Below are positions 53,441-64,000 of a stretch of DNA of 64,000 nucleotides, piece after piece. This stretch comes from Prostheceraeus crozeri (lineage: Eukaryota; Platyhelminthes; Polycladida; Euryleptidae): NCBI GenBank assembly GCA_907163375.1, contig CAJQUW010006829.1, positions 154,114-218,113 on the forward strand. The letters run 5' to 3'. The notes beneath the pieces were generated by a model. That model had not been told where the DNA came from and did no database searches. It saw only the letters and a program-made list of their open reading frames with translations. Each line of letters begins with the position of its first letter. Positions within the stretch are counted from its first letter, which is position 1. Both the position numbers and the translations under genes were made by a program.

Positions 53441-54590
53441 TGAAGGTACCTCTTGTGTACGCTTGAACGGAATTTGGTCTAATCATTTCGATATCGTTTC
53501 AGGAATCCCTCAAGGAACAGTGTCTTTGGAGATTACTATTGCTCTCTATATCCGAACGTGCGTCGTATCAAACACACAGACGATCTGGCTTTGATTTCAC
53601 CTGTCATGGATCCTGATATTTTTTAATCAATTTATTGATATACCTAACAAATTGCGGTACTTCTATTATTCCCCCCACGGTATTTTCTAATGCTTCCAAA
53701 TTCATCAAATTTCGTCAACCTCAACTGACAAAGTTGATCTACCACTGAATGATAGTACAGCACTACTGAGAAGTCTTACTTGAATCTTAGGATGAAGGAT
53801 TGGTACCTTGGATACTCAGCTAGAGTACGAAATACAGCTGTGATCATGAACTGCGTGGGATTATTGTTAACAGTGAACGACCAAGCAAGTGCTGCAAATT
53901 TTCTACAAACCATAGGAATTTTAAACACTCAACGCTTTTGCAACTGTAGTGAGGCTGCACTTAGGAGCAAGAGAAGATCGTTGACGATGCAACACTGGCG
54001 GATGTCAACAAATGTGGAGGGGGGAGAAGTACTCTAATCACGGATAAATGCTCGTTTGAGAGATCCAACTTTGTCTGATTTTCCCCTTAAAGATTTTACG
54101 ATTCGGGAGTCTCTATTACAGAAGATCTGAAATGGAGTATGCACATTGAAAATACTTTAAAAACAATCAACAAGCGCTTTTATGTTTTGAAATGCCATCG
54201 ACCATGTCTATTATTTACGTTTGACATATACGGCCTATATGCATTCTGTAATTGAATATTCTCGTCCCGCTTTTGCTTTTTTAAATAAATCGTTGTCGCT
54301 GCATTTAATGAAGATTGACAAGAGAGCTCATTAGATCATTTTCAGAAGCGATGCCAAAGCATGTATCGGTGCTGCAGACGAAATTGTAAAACGGCGGTGA
54401 AAACTCAGTAAAGTTTTGTACTTACGAGCCGAGAGAGATTCAAGTCACTGCCTTCATTTCATGATTCCGAAAAGACAATTGAATGCTGGTGTCCCTCTAA
54501 TTCCCCTATCCAGGACTGACGTGTTGCAGAAGTCTTTCTTTCCTTTTACTGAAACTTTATTAACTCATCGTTAATCACTACTTTCTTTGC
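53441..54590 (+). pseudogene. Decayed LINE reverse transcriptase and 3' end
   Basis: Frames read 'FDIVSGIPQGTV' (RT motif B) near 53,490 and, after many stops and shifts, C-terminal parts resembling those of the LINE at 44.7 kb ('PLIPLSRTDVLQKSFFPF'). The 3' tail has 'ttgaataaaatacttc' near 54,680. Long dead. Confidence 0.55.
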
Positions 54591-54699
54591 TTCATGCTGC
54601 ATATACATGTACAATGTATTTGTTCTTGTGCATGTATGATCACTAATTCTTGTAAACTATGATTTTCATTTTTGAATAAAATACTTCTACCCTATTCTA

Positions 54700-55388
54700 C
54701 AATCGCGCAAGATATTGATAATTGGAAGCAATGGTAATAATTGACACCTGATCCCGACAACATCGATTCGGCAGTAAGCATGTCACTATTTAGTAATGCG
54801 ATGCCTCATTTCTGCTAGTTCTTGCAAGTGGAGGCGAGTAAACATTGTCATTCACATTGCCCCTAAAGAAGAAATCTGCAAGCCATTAGGTCCGTGATCT
54901 TGATTGCCATTCATGTAATGCTAAATCTAAACGGATCCATTGCTGAGATAGCTCGCTAAATATCTTCAACATGCCAGTGCGATGGCCAAACATCCTGTTA
55001 AAAGACGAAGTCTTTGAATCGGCTGACATGAAAGACAAGTAATGAAATAAAGACCGGTCCAGGCCACATTAAAAAAAATGTTAAAATTAGGGTCCTCCTG
55101 AAATTTATAAAAAACAGTTAAAATTAGACCCCCTTGATAACTTATAAAAATGAAAAAATCAGAACCCTACCTGAGGTAAACCTTGGTCCAAATGCAAAAA
55201 TAGGGACCTCTTGAAATTTAACAAATCCAAATGCAAAATTAGGGACCTCTTGAAATTTAGCAAATCAAAATGCAAAAAAGGTCCTCTTGAAAATAGCAAA
55301 TCAAAATGAAAAAATAGGGGCCTTCTGAAATTTAGTAAATCAAAAATGAATATGGATAAAAAATGCAATAAAAATATTCATTTAAAAA
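54700..55388. repeat. Short tandem repeats left of the second element
   Basis: From 55,075 to 55,350 a ~50-bp unit ('aaatgcaaaaatagggacctcttgaaatttag') repeats about five to six times. 54,700-55,074 shows nothing recognisable. The array may mark the left border of the virus-like element. Confidence 0.6.
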
Positions 55389-55688
55389 TGGAAGATGTAA
55401 AAACAAAAGAACCATCAGCCCCTTTATATCCTTCATTATCATATGAAATGGATATAGCAAAACAAAGATAGAGTCAGGTACATGAAAGATAAGGAAGCGC
55501 AACTATTGTTAAGATTAGAACACTATGATAAATTAAGAAAGAGATGGACTATAGTTAAGAATGTGACACAAGGCGTTGGAGCATTTGTAACAGTTTCTTT
55601 AGGTGCTCTCACTATTGTCATTTCATCTGGAGTTCTTACAATTCCTGTTGTTGCTACAGCTATGGAGATTTCAAGTCACATAATATAG
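55389..55688 (+). pseudogene. Small membrane protein (broken)
   Basis: The ATG at 55,389 begins with 'SAPLYPSLSYEM'. A TAG and a shift near 55,468-55,482 break it before 'RLEHYDKLRKRW' and a hydrophobic double helix ('GAFVTVSLGALTIVISSGVL'). Proteins with 'APLYPSL' starts, a charged helix and two membrane segments occur in related elements (from memory). Function unknown. Confidence 0.45.
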
Positions 55689-56020
55689 CAATAAGAAAAA
55701 ACAACCAATGTCTTCATTTATAAACTGGGAGTGCCATTCTCATTCTCTTATTCCACCTCATAAAATAAAATGTTAATGCATGCTTCTCACATATTATAGG
55801 AATAAGAAAAAAAACCAATGTTTTCATTTATAAACTGCGAATGCTATTCACATTCTATTATTCCGTCTCATAAAATAAAATCTTAATGCATGCTACTCAC
55901 ATAATATAGCAAAGTCTTGCAATATAAGAAAAACATCCAATGTTTTCATTTATAAACTTCGAATACCATTCCCATTCTATTATTCCTTCTCATAAAATAA
56001 AATGTTAATGCTACTCATAC
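55674..56020. repeat. Three tandem copies of a ~110-bp unit
   Basis: The unit 'cacataatatagcaataag' ... 'tttcatttataaactgcgaat' ... 'ctcataaaataaaatgttaatgc' repeats at about 55,675, 55,785 and 55,896. It overlaps the end of the membrane protein gene and carries possible poly(A) signals (aataaa). Confidence 0.75.
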
Positions 56021-56640
56021 ATTTTGTCAGTAGTCATAGATGACATAGATGATTCTTGCGAAGAAAATATTTCTGAGCTAGTTTGAAGCAACTGAAGGAA
56101 CAAATATTGTGTACACACACTGTTGAATAGTGCATGTTGCCTGACCACTTACGTCGAGCTGTCGTTGGATTATTTGTCCATTGAAAAAAGAGACTCTTAT
56201 TATAGAAAATATCTCGTTTTTCTTGTCTTCCGTTTCTGGTTTGGCCTTCTTTCGAAAATGAAATTCGTGATTAACAATAAGAGTTTTGAATATTTATTTT
56301 TTCGTCCTTGATAAGTGGAAATACTTTATCACATTGATGATGATGTCATATTCCGAGATGAAGGATGAACAAAATCGAAGGTGAAACGAAATTGATAAAC
56401 ATTGCTACAGCAGAGCAGGAAGACGCAGAAAATTGCAGACACACTCAGTCTCGTAGAACACTCACAGAAAGAATGAAATTGACAATACGTGGCAGCATCT
56501 GCTCCTAATGGCAACCGCTGCTGCTTGTGGCAGACAATGGTGTCATGCATAATGCGCTAGAGGTCGGCTCGCTAGAGGTAACAAAGCTCTGAGTCATACA
56601 GATTGTGCAATTCTTTTGTGTCATTTCTGAAATAGAATTT
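56021..56640. other. No gene recognised
   Basis: Between the repeat and the protease gene; no motif seen in short frames. Confidence 0.35.
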
Positions 56641-56652
56641 ATCTCATGTAAA

Positions 56653-57078
56653 ATGACTGGCCTGACCGTGTTCTTAAAATTATATGGAAGGCAAACAACT
56701 ACGAATTTCGACTTAAAGAAAATGGCTAAACAATTACGACTAAAGAATTTTCACGTATTGATGAGGAATGAATTACGATTATTGATACATCAAGCCAATG
56801 TAAATTTCGTAACAAATCTCCATACGTCAGATCAAAAAGGAGTACATTGGTCAGCAGGTATGTCTAATAAAAATGGTGATAATTACCATTTTCACTCTTA
56901 TGGACTTCCACCTACAAATGAAGTAAGAGAAATACTTGGCAATGGAACATACAATACTTTTCAAATTCAAAAACCAGGAACTACTTATTGTGGTCAATTA
57001 TGTATTTATGTTTTATATAAAATGCAAGAGGGTATGCCGTTTCTAGATATCATGTTAGAATTGAATAAGGGAATTTAA
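56653..57078 (+). CDS. Adenain-type protease of element 2
   Basis: 141 residues from the ATG at 56,653. 'KNFHVLMRNEL' and 'GVHWSAGM' (H65), 'YHFHSYGLPP', 'FQIQK' (Q106) and 'TTYCGQLCIYVLYKM' (C113) match adintovirus-type proteases. The catalytic acid is usually Asp in 'FDSYG'; here it is His81. The frame is open but activity is doubtful. Convergent with the integrase gene. Confidence 0.82.
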   Translation: MTGLTVFLKLYGRQTTTNFDLKKMAKQLRLKNFHVLMRNELRLLIHQANVNFVTNLHTSDQKGVHWSAGMSNKNGDNYHFHSYGLPPTNEVREILGNGTYNTFQIQKPGTTYCGQLCIYVLYKMQEGMPFLDIMLELNKGI

Positions 57079-57148
57079 TTCTCGAAACGTTAGTTCCAAT
57101 TACTGTAATTAAAGTTCAAGCGCAGCTAGCTAAAGCGCCACCTAAAGG

Positions 57149-58414
57149 CTAAAGCTCGCTTCGTTGTAATTCGTTTTCATAAAATCGGCCTCTGATTTCC
57201 TCATTATCTAAATCTTTAATTTCATAAGTAATCGGATAAGTTTGATTTATTGTACAAACTTCAAATATCTCTTTCGTCCAATAGCCAACAAAGCCTTTTT
57301 CAAATTTATTTTTATACTTGAATATTCGCACTCTATCTCCAATCTTAAATTTCGGCTTACTTTTCTGTAGATTCGGATTACTCTCATTCGAATAATTATT
57401 TTCGAATATTTTCTTTCGTATTAAATCAGGATCATCAGAAGCCATCTTTGGAGTTTCTTCAATACCTGAATGAACTTCATTATTGTACTGATCTACAATT
57501 CCTGGTAATATCTTCAGACATTTCTGATTACTTTGTTCTGTAAATTTCTTGAATATTTTATTTTCTAACGTTCTATTAAATGTTTCTATTACTACAGCTT
57601 TTCCAGCATTTTCTGTGGAATAAACTGAGCCTTGGTAATGACTTTCGTCTGATTCAAATAGTGGCTTAACATTTCTATTATAAAATTCAGATCCTATATC
57701 AACGAATAGCTTCTTTGGCTTTCTATTACTTTCTTTAAAGATTTCTTCAAACGCATATTTAACTGACAAACCACTTTTGTTTTTTAAAGGCTTTGCCCAA
57801 GCGTATCGTGTATATAAATCTATAACGGCCATTTCGTACTTAAACCCTCTTTCATTCGGCATATTGATTAGATCTGCACTCCTTATGTCATCTTTATTAA
57901 ATACTTTTACTTTCAATAGATATTTTGGTTTTCTATATTCTTTATGAATTTCAGACGGGTAGGTTTCATCTATCCCCTGGCCAATAAGCATTTTTGCTTG
58001 TAAAGCTTTCTTAACAAACATTCGTTCAATTCTTTCTCTAAAGGAAAGATTCTGAATACTATCTAATTCTTGAATCATTATCTTATCTGCTTCATGTCTA
58101 GAAGCTATATCACCATGTTCTCTGTATGCTAAATCATGTCTATAAGCCGCTGCATCTACTCCATTTATTCGTTTACTATTTTTTCTAGGTGTATTATCAT
58201 CGTTTAATCTTAAATCTAATCTTGTGCCGGGGCCAGTAAAATTATGCCCAGGTAAATGTTTCTCTTTCGAATATTTACTCCAAATAAAGCCAGGAAAGTT
58301 TTCTAATGTTTTTTGTATGTCACCTCCGGTGTGCTGACAATTTGAGGTTCTATGTACTTTTAAGAGATAATCCATTAGATCTAGATTTGAAATTCTTAAG
58401 TTATTCAAATTCAT
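57149..58414 (-). CDS. Phospholipase A2-integrase fusion protein
   Basis: A 421-residue open frame. Residues ~50-145 are a parvovirus-VP1-type phospholipase A2 domain: calcium loop 'TGPGTRLDL' (GPG 61-63) and catalytic 'HDLAY' (93-97), followed by a conserved helix ('RHEADKIMIQEL'). Residues ~150-421 are a DDE integrase: D181 in 'RSADLINM', 'IDLYTRYAWAKPLKNKSG', D239 in 'LFVDIGSEFYN', E277 in 'AVVIETFNRTL', plus a C-terminal SH3-like part ('GDRVRIFKYKNKFEKGFVGYW'). The usual integrase N-terminal zinc domain is missing. The phospholipase would act on membranes during entry; fusing it to integrase is odd, as the roles differ in time and place. Confidence 0.85.
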   Translation of the reverse strand: MNLNNLRISNLDLMDYLLKVHRTSNCQHTGGDIQKTLENFPGFIWSKYSKEKHLPGHNFTGPGTRLDLRLNDDNTPRKNSKRINGVDAAAYRHDLAYREHGDIASRHEADKIMIQELDSIQNLSFRERIERMFVKKALQAKMLIGQGIDETYPSEIHKEYRKPKYLLKVKVFNKDDIRSADLINMPNERGFKYEMAVIDLYTRYAWAKPLKNKSGLSVKYAFEEIFKESNRKPKKLFVDIGSEFYNRNVKPLFESDESHYQGSVYSTENAGKAVVIETFNRTLENKIFKKFTEQSNQKCLKILPGIVDQYNNEVHSGIEETPKMASDDPDLIRKKIFENNYSNESNPNLQKSKPKFKIGDRVRIFKYKNKFEKGFVGYWTKEIFEVCTINQTYPITYEIKDLDNEEIRGRFYENELQRSEL

Positions 58415-58430
58415 TTTTAAAGATAAAATC

Positions 58431-58793
58431 TTATCGCTCCATACTAGGATTTAGATATATGCCAGATCCATCTTTTGTTTCTTTTTTTTCAATTAAATCA
58501 TCAATATTATGTAGTACATTTTTAAGAACTCGTTTCCCTTTATCAGCTAAATTTAATTTACTAATAAAATTATCTACTATTCCCTCACCCCTAGCCGCTT
58601 TCTCTAACTCCCTATTATAACGTTTTTGCTCTTCTAATGCTGCCTTCTCTGATTTATTTTTATTTACTGCCTGGACAATACCAGCTGTCCCACCTGCAAC
58701 ACTTCCTGCAGCTGCTATACCTCCTATTATTACTGGAATTAATGGGAGAATCCCACCATTCTTTTCTTCTTGTAATTTAATATTCTCTATCAT
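58431..58793 (-). CDS. Gly-rich membrane/minor-capsid-type protein
   Basis: 120 residues. 'GGILPLIPVIIGGIAAAGSV' then 'GGTAGIVQAVNKNKSEK', a charged helix, and the tail 'DGSGIYLNPSMER'. A Gly-Gly hydrophobic start with a 'GSG(L/I)YLNP' end is typical of virion-associated proteins in adintovirus-like elements (from memory), probably cleaved by the protease. Intact; ends 16 bp upstream of the fusion gene. Confidence 0.65.
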   Translation of the reverse strand: MIENIKLQEEKNGGILPLIPVIIGGIAAAGSVAGGTAGIVQAVNKNKSEKAALEEQKRYNRELEKAARGEGIVDNFISKLNLADKGKRVLKNVLHNIDDLIEKKETKDGSGIYLNPSMER

Positions 58794-58960
58794 TGGTCTA
58801 CTTATGTAATACTTCTTTTTGTCAATCGTAATAGTTTTAGGGGTATTTTGTCAATGATGTTACGCAGTTTTAATTCAACAGTTTTATTATTCACTTGCAC
58901 AATTTTTTAATAAAAATTTATAGTCTTTGATTACTAACCTATAGAACCTTGTTCAGATTA

Positions 58961-60290
58961 CTAACCAATCCTAGACATCTTTCCATTAAGAATTTCAATT
59001 GAATATTCTACATCTTCTAGCAATAAACCATAAGCCATCAATGATGTTGTGGAATTATTCTTTTCGATATTAATTGTTACATCACAACCATGCATATCTT
59101 CCGATTGTGCACGTAAATCAAAACGGAAAACAGGATATAAATTTTTCAAATATACAGGAATTAATTGTGCTTCTACTCCAAAGTTCTCGACACAAATTTC
59201 TATAAGCGTCATATCCTTCCATAAACTGATTATTGGTATCATCAACTCTCAATGGATCAATAGGATAACGTGTTTGATTTCATGAAATTTGTAAACTTCT
59301 AATTGAATTAATATGGAAAAGACTTTTGTTCTTATCAAAACTAGGTGTTTCATTCTTTTGAAAAGTGAGTAAAAAATATCATGGAGTATTGGATGTCCTT
59401 GTGAAATGCCAGTTAAATCTTTGTTCAGAAAAAGTGACAGAACTCGCAGTACGCTTCATAAAACTTACTTGAATTGGTTTTTCCGTAGTTAATCTTTTCG
59501 TAATAGTTGTTTCAACCTCTAAACTAGGAGCAATATGTTTTATCCACCATTCAAGTCTATCAATTTTTAAATTTGCTTTTTTTCCAGTCTTACCATAAAA
59601 TATTGATTCATTATTTACAGTGCGATGAATTATTAATTTGAACTTTAATTGATATGATATTTTAGGGTAATATAAATAACCGAATAACGGAGATAATGAC
59701 CAATCAACAGTTTGTATACTTTTATTGTTAAAATCCCGTCTTCTCTGACATGAGCTATTTTGTGTACTGCTTAACTGTTTCACTATGTTTTCTACATCTT
59801 TCGCAATTCCTGCTGCATCTGTTCCAGTGTGAGTGAAATCATCTTTAAGTATGCCGATATGGTTATCAGGAAACCATCCTTCGATTTCATGCATTTTAGT
59901 ATTTTCACCTATTGTAACAAATCGAAGCATTGAATCAATAATACCTGGGGAATCACTTATGGTTTCTATATTTTGTGTTGCAACATCCAAACGCATTTGT
60001 GTAAATAATCTTGGAAAGAATTTGTTTTTTAATGTAATATTATCCGTAGCAGGTAATGGTGTTGTAAAATCAGCATCAGAATATAGAGAATATTCACAGT
60101 GTAAAAATGAATCGGGTAAATATAAATAACTTTGCTGATTATCAACTTCAAAAATTAAATCACCTCCAGTATTCACTCTTCCTGAAGATCCAGGATTCAT
60201 AGCAACTCTTATATAGTCATTCTTTTTTCGATTGTAACTAACGAACTGGGGATCGTCTAATCTAAATTTGCTTTCGATAAGAGTTGACAT
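58961..60290 (-). pseudogene. Capsid-protein-like gene of element 2 (broken)
   Basis: The ATG at 60,290 opens 303 codons ('SSGRVNTGGDLIFEVDNQQS', 'YLYLPDSFLHCEYSLY', 'FFPRLFTQMRL', 'HIAPSLEVE'), beta-rich with the layout of a double-jelly-roll capsid protein of adintovirus type. A TGA at 59,379-59,381, another stop near 59,280 and a frameshift near 59,170 interrupt it. The C-terminal part is in the fragment 59,245-58,961. Family assignment is by order and pattern. Confidence 0.6.
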
Positions 60291-60323
60291 TACATTTTTT
60301 TATGAGAAAAAATCAGTTTGGTA

Positions 60324-60504
60324 CTAGAATTTTGCTAAACCATTTCCCACGTTAGTGGTTAGGGACTGCATCCCACTTCCTCTCATTTCTTCAATTGTTT
60401 TTTTTCATCATGTTTACTTTCCATCCAGGTTTCATAGATGGTTCATGAGCAATCTTATTATTTGAAGCAAAATGTTCAAGATTGTGTTTATAAATGATAG
60501 GCAT
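60324..60504 (-). pseudogene. Small element-2 gene, one frameshift
   Basis: About 60 codons from the ATG at 60,504 ('MPIIYKHNLEHFAS', 'MKPGWKVNM'). A one-base shift in an A-run near 60,400 separates the second half ('IEEMRGSGMQSL'). 'GSGMQSL' may be a protease site. Between capsid and fibre-like genes. Confidence 0.4.
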
Positions 60505-60546
60505 TTTTTAAGCTTAAATTTGACTTTTGGGAAAAATGTTTGCGTT

Positions 60547-60600
60547 TATGATCGGCTAAAGCCTCTGAACAAAGTGGTCGGCTATAGCCTCTGAACAAGG
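60547..60600. repeat. Two direct copies of a 26-bp unit
   Basis: 'cggctaaagcctctgaacaa' and 'cggctatagcctctgaacaa' in tandem, just downstream of the fibre-like gene. Confidence 0.6.
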
Positions 60601-60605
60601 TTCTA

Positions 60606-61438
60606 TTAGGATTTACGTGTGTGAATGGACAACAACTTCGTGATAACTTTACTAATTTTCTGTTGCACGTTATCTATTGCGTCAAGCAGCGTGTGATGTA
60701 CTTTAATTTCTTTTTCATTTACTTCTAATTTTTTCTCACTTTTCTTGACTTCTGTTTTAAGAGCATTTAATTGAACTTTAATAGCATTCAAATGTTCCTT
60801 ATTTCCTTTATAATTTTTCTTTACTTCATTTTCTAAATTCGTTTTAAGGGTCTTCAATTCGCTAACCTTTTGTTTAAGTGCTTTCACTTCATTTATCATT
60901 CTGTTCATGTGCTTTGCTTGTTGTGTGATTCGGCTACTTAATTCATCAACATTTTTTTGGAATGTGGATTGCAGCTGTTGTAAGTGTTGTAGTAATTTTC
61001 GATTCTTTTCGCTAATTTCTTCTAACTCTTTTTTCAGTTGTTTATTTTGATTTGTATTCTTTGCAATGGCAGACTTTAAATTTAGTGATAACCGGATTAC
61101 AATTTTGAATGTTCTGTTATTTTTTTATGAAGTTTTGATATATCTGCTTCTATATTTCCATGTTTGCTACTTAGGTCTGCTAGCTTTTCTCGCAGTCTTT
61201 CATCATTCTGCTTTAGAAGCTTGGTTTCTTTCATTAGTGCAGTCAGCAGTGTCACAATTCTATCGAACTGTTTATCCACATATTCTTTATTTGCCAACTC
61301 AGTATTTTGTTATGGAAGAATAGAAAGATGTAACGGACCTGTTAAAACGTCTCCAGTTTTCATGATATAGTTTTCTAGTTCTATTTCTGATTCTTGATTA
61401 TTCGGAATGCAAGCACACCCGCCAACATTTGTTAACAT
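60606..61438 (-). pseudogene. Coiled-coil protein with tail-fibre-like N-terminus
   Basis: The ATG at 61,438 leads to 'MKTGDVLTGPLHL', then 'NTELANKEYVDKQFD', the 'M(S/T)GxLxL...A(A/N)xKxYVD' pattern of phage and giant-virus tail-fibre/collar repeats, followed by about 200 residues of heptad coiled coil. A TAA at 61,310-61,312 lies inside the motif and a frameshift near 61,085 breaks the coil. A trimeric attachment fibre is the simplest reading. Confidence 0.55.
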
Positions 61439-61473
61439 CATTTTTTCTAGATTATTTTTTTCTGTTAAAAAAT

Positions 61474-62384
<911 letters not shown>

Positions 62385-62388
<4 letters not shown>

Positions 62389-62644
62389 CTTTGGGTAGAG
62401 GAAAGTAACTTTGGGTGGAGGAAAGTAACTTTGGGTGGAGGAAAGTAACTTTGGGTGTGGGAAAGTAACTTTGCGTCTGTAGTAGTTTAGAGGCCTCCCC
62501 ATACGCCTGGGTGAGTGGATATGGCTTCGTTTTCGGCCGCCGCCCCCAGCGTCCGTATGAGTCTAGAGCTCCAAGAGAGGTATTAATCACTCAAATGAGT
62601 GGAGAGGTGCACGGAGTCTGAAGCACTTTTCTCACTTTAAAAAA
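62385..62644. repeat. 22-bp tandem repeat and spacer
   Basis: 'gaaagtaactttgggtggag' repeats about five times (62,390-62,478). The rest up to the next gene is noncoding. Confidence 0.75.
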
Positions 62645-62857
62645 ATGGAAAATCCACCGATAAATGCGTTTACTGTTATACCTACTTCACGTTCTATAGT
62701 CAATCAATATCATCCAGCTGAAGAACAATCTTTAGTCACAGAAAATTCAGATCTTGGAAGATTCTTTGGTTTTCTAAAATTTCATTGTGTAAAAATTATT
62801 ATTATATGTATTCTTATTTATCTTACTTATGGATTTGTAAATTGGTTAGGTTTCTAA
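62645..62857 (+). CDS. Small single-pass membrane protein
   Basis: 70 residues with a polar N-terminus and one C-terminal transmembrane helix ('CVKIIIICILIYLTYGFVNW'). It ends 15 bp before the ATPase ATG, so the two may share a transcript. No family assigned. Confidence 0.5.
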   Translation: MENPPINAFTVIPTSRSIVNQYHPAEEQSLVTENSDLGRFFGFLKFHCVKIIIICILIYLTYGFVNWLGF

Positions 62858-62872
62858 CAAACTCCAGAACAA

Positions 62873-63325
62873 ATGAAGGTTGCATTTTATAAAGAACAAA
62901 CTAAAACTTTTAAAGGTTGGAAATCTCCTTCACGTAACCATGACAAACCAAAAGGACGTACTATACAAGAGAACTTACATTTTATAGTTTATGGAAAGAC
63001 TGCAAGTGGAAAGACGACATTTATGCTGAAGTATATACAATATCATTTTAAAGAAGAAGATGTATGTATTTTCTGTTGCAACCTGACGAATGGCAAGGAT
63101 ATTCAAATGTTTATAATAGAGGACATTTAGATATGTTGGAAGATATGGCAAGTTTTGCGGGTACATATGAACAGAACTCTTTACTAATATTAGATGATGT
63201 AGCTATTTTAGTGAAACAAAAAGACGTGAGAAATATTTACAAAAGGCCGTCACCATCGTATTCAAATAATCGTATTAGCTCATAAAGCTTGTGACGTAAT
63301 TAATAAGATTAGAGAAAAGAAGTAA
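62873..63325 (+). pseudogene. Packaging ATPase of element 2 (two frameshifts)
   Basis: Walker A 'YGKTASGKTTF' near residue 37-47, Walker B 'LLILDDVA' near 63,185, and a late 'IQIIVLAHKACD' in a third frame. Shifts lie near 63,070-63,120 and 63,250. It ends early (about 150 codons), so the C-terminus is probably lost. Same family as the intact ATPase at 37.2 kb but only distantly similar. Confidence 0.8.
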
Positions 63326-63860
63326 GCCCATCCCAAATTCAAGCACAAAATGTGCAACGATGAGTCATCAGGCTGACTCAGCCCCCAACCTCTGGAGAGA
63401 GGAAGGAAGTGGCCAAGGATGTGCTGGGAGGAATGGGTCCGAGCGGAGGAAACAGGTCCCTACCCCCCCTCTGGAAGGAAGGCAGGAGTTTTCCAGCTAG
63501 GAGTGGAATCTCGGAAGGGAGAAGGGGTGGAATGTGGGAAGGATAGAGTGAGGAAAGGGTGGATGTTGATGGTTTTGGGATGAGAAAAGTTGGAAATCGT
63601 CATGAAGGAGGGTTCGGATGTGAAAGTGGAGATCAGATTTGGAATCTACTTGAAATTTTGGGTGGGGAAGGAAGGCGGGAGGAGTTTTCCTGGGAGGCAA
63701 GGGGTAGAATCTCTGAAAACGGCAGAGTTGGAAAAAGGCGGGGTTTAGTGGTTTTGGGATGAGAAAGTCCATTTTTCGGGCAGAAGGAGTTCTCGGATGG
63801 GAAAACGGAGGCCAGATTCGGAATCTACGTGAAATGTTAGGTTAGGAAGGATGTTTCCAG
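63326..63860. repeat. Purine-rich repeat, ~195-bp period
   Basis: Two diverged copies from about 63,475 and 63,670 share 'gg.aggagttttcc', 'gtggaatct', 'ggttttgggatgagaaa' and 'ggagatcagatttggaatcta'. 'gaaaacggaggccagattcgga' also occurs, inverted, at about 41,050 in the Polinton right repeat. Confidence 0.65.
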
Positions 63861-64000
63861 CGACATCGGAGAGAAAAAGTTTTGAAGAAGTCCCCCCCTC
63901 GGCAGCGATCTTCCAACTTTGGTGTTAGAAATCGTAGAAAGTCGAGTAATAGCTCATTTGAAAGCTGAGAATGAGAAAAATGCAGTGGAAAGCTCAGTTT
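63861..64000. repeat. Polinton-terminal-repeat-like sequence at the window edge
   Basis: 'cagcgatcttccaactttgg', 'atcgtagaaagtcg' and 'aatagctcatttgaaagctga' match (inverted, about 80% by eye) 40,900-41,000. The window ends inside it, so the element it belongs to is not visible. Confidence 0.7.

Noticed and set aside
63497-63772. Phe/Pro/His-rich 91-codon minus frame
   Set aside because: Antisense of the purine-rich repeat; no motif.

Overview
The window is eukaryotic: it has spliced genes, transposons with target-site duplications, a non-LTR retrotransposon, and a Cys-loop ligand-gated ion-channel gene. The host is an animal, probably a marine invertebrate (inferred from element types and base composition; the species cannot be fixed). 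Most of the window is mobile DNA. The only convincing host gene is the 3' end of a Cys-loop receptor at 50,969-51,815 (minus strand).

Layout. 1-19.4 kb: noncoding DNA with tandem repeats, a long-terminal-inverted-repeat element around a decayed gene, a Penelope-type fragment, a pogo-like element, a hAT-like MITE, and nested copies of a second MITE family with 8-bp duplications. 19,423-42,502: one complete Polinton/Maverick with exact ends (AG...CT), a perfect 6-bp duplication (TTTATC) and long inverted repeats. 42.5-55 kb: Penelope and LINE fragments, a 2,869-bp hAT with a perfect 8-bp duplication, the channel gene, another MITE copy and a dead LINE. 55.4-63.3 kb: a second, different, decayed adintovirus-like element. 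63.4-64 kb: repeats resembling the inner repeats of the first Polinton.

The Polinton has protein-primed DNA polymerase (frameshifted), integrase (one stop), double-jelly-roll capsid protein (two stops), intact adenain-type protease, intact packaging ATPase and basic core proteins. It also carries accessory genes. The most striking is an intact 181-residue protein with both halves of a TATA-binding protein, next to two paralogous small proteins that may be PC4-like. Four of its promoters share a TATA box followed by a TCAYTYCA start-site motif, so TBP-like gene and promoter design may belong together. Two left-end genes are each followed by a sequence fitting the animal histone 3' stem-loop consensus. 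This suggests S-phase-linked, non-polyadenylated mRNAs made by a virus-like element. Minus-strand genes are packed with overlapping or 1-2 nt junctions.

The second element encodes a parvovirus-type phospholipase A2 domain in one open frame with an integrase, a protease, a broken capsid gene, a coiled-coil protein with a phage tail-fibre-like N-terminus, a zinc-finger protein split by a Pro-Val-Gln repeat, and a broken packaging ATPase. No polymerase is seen in the window.
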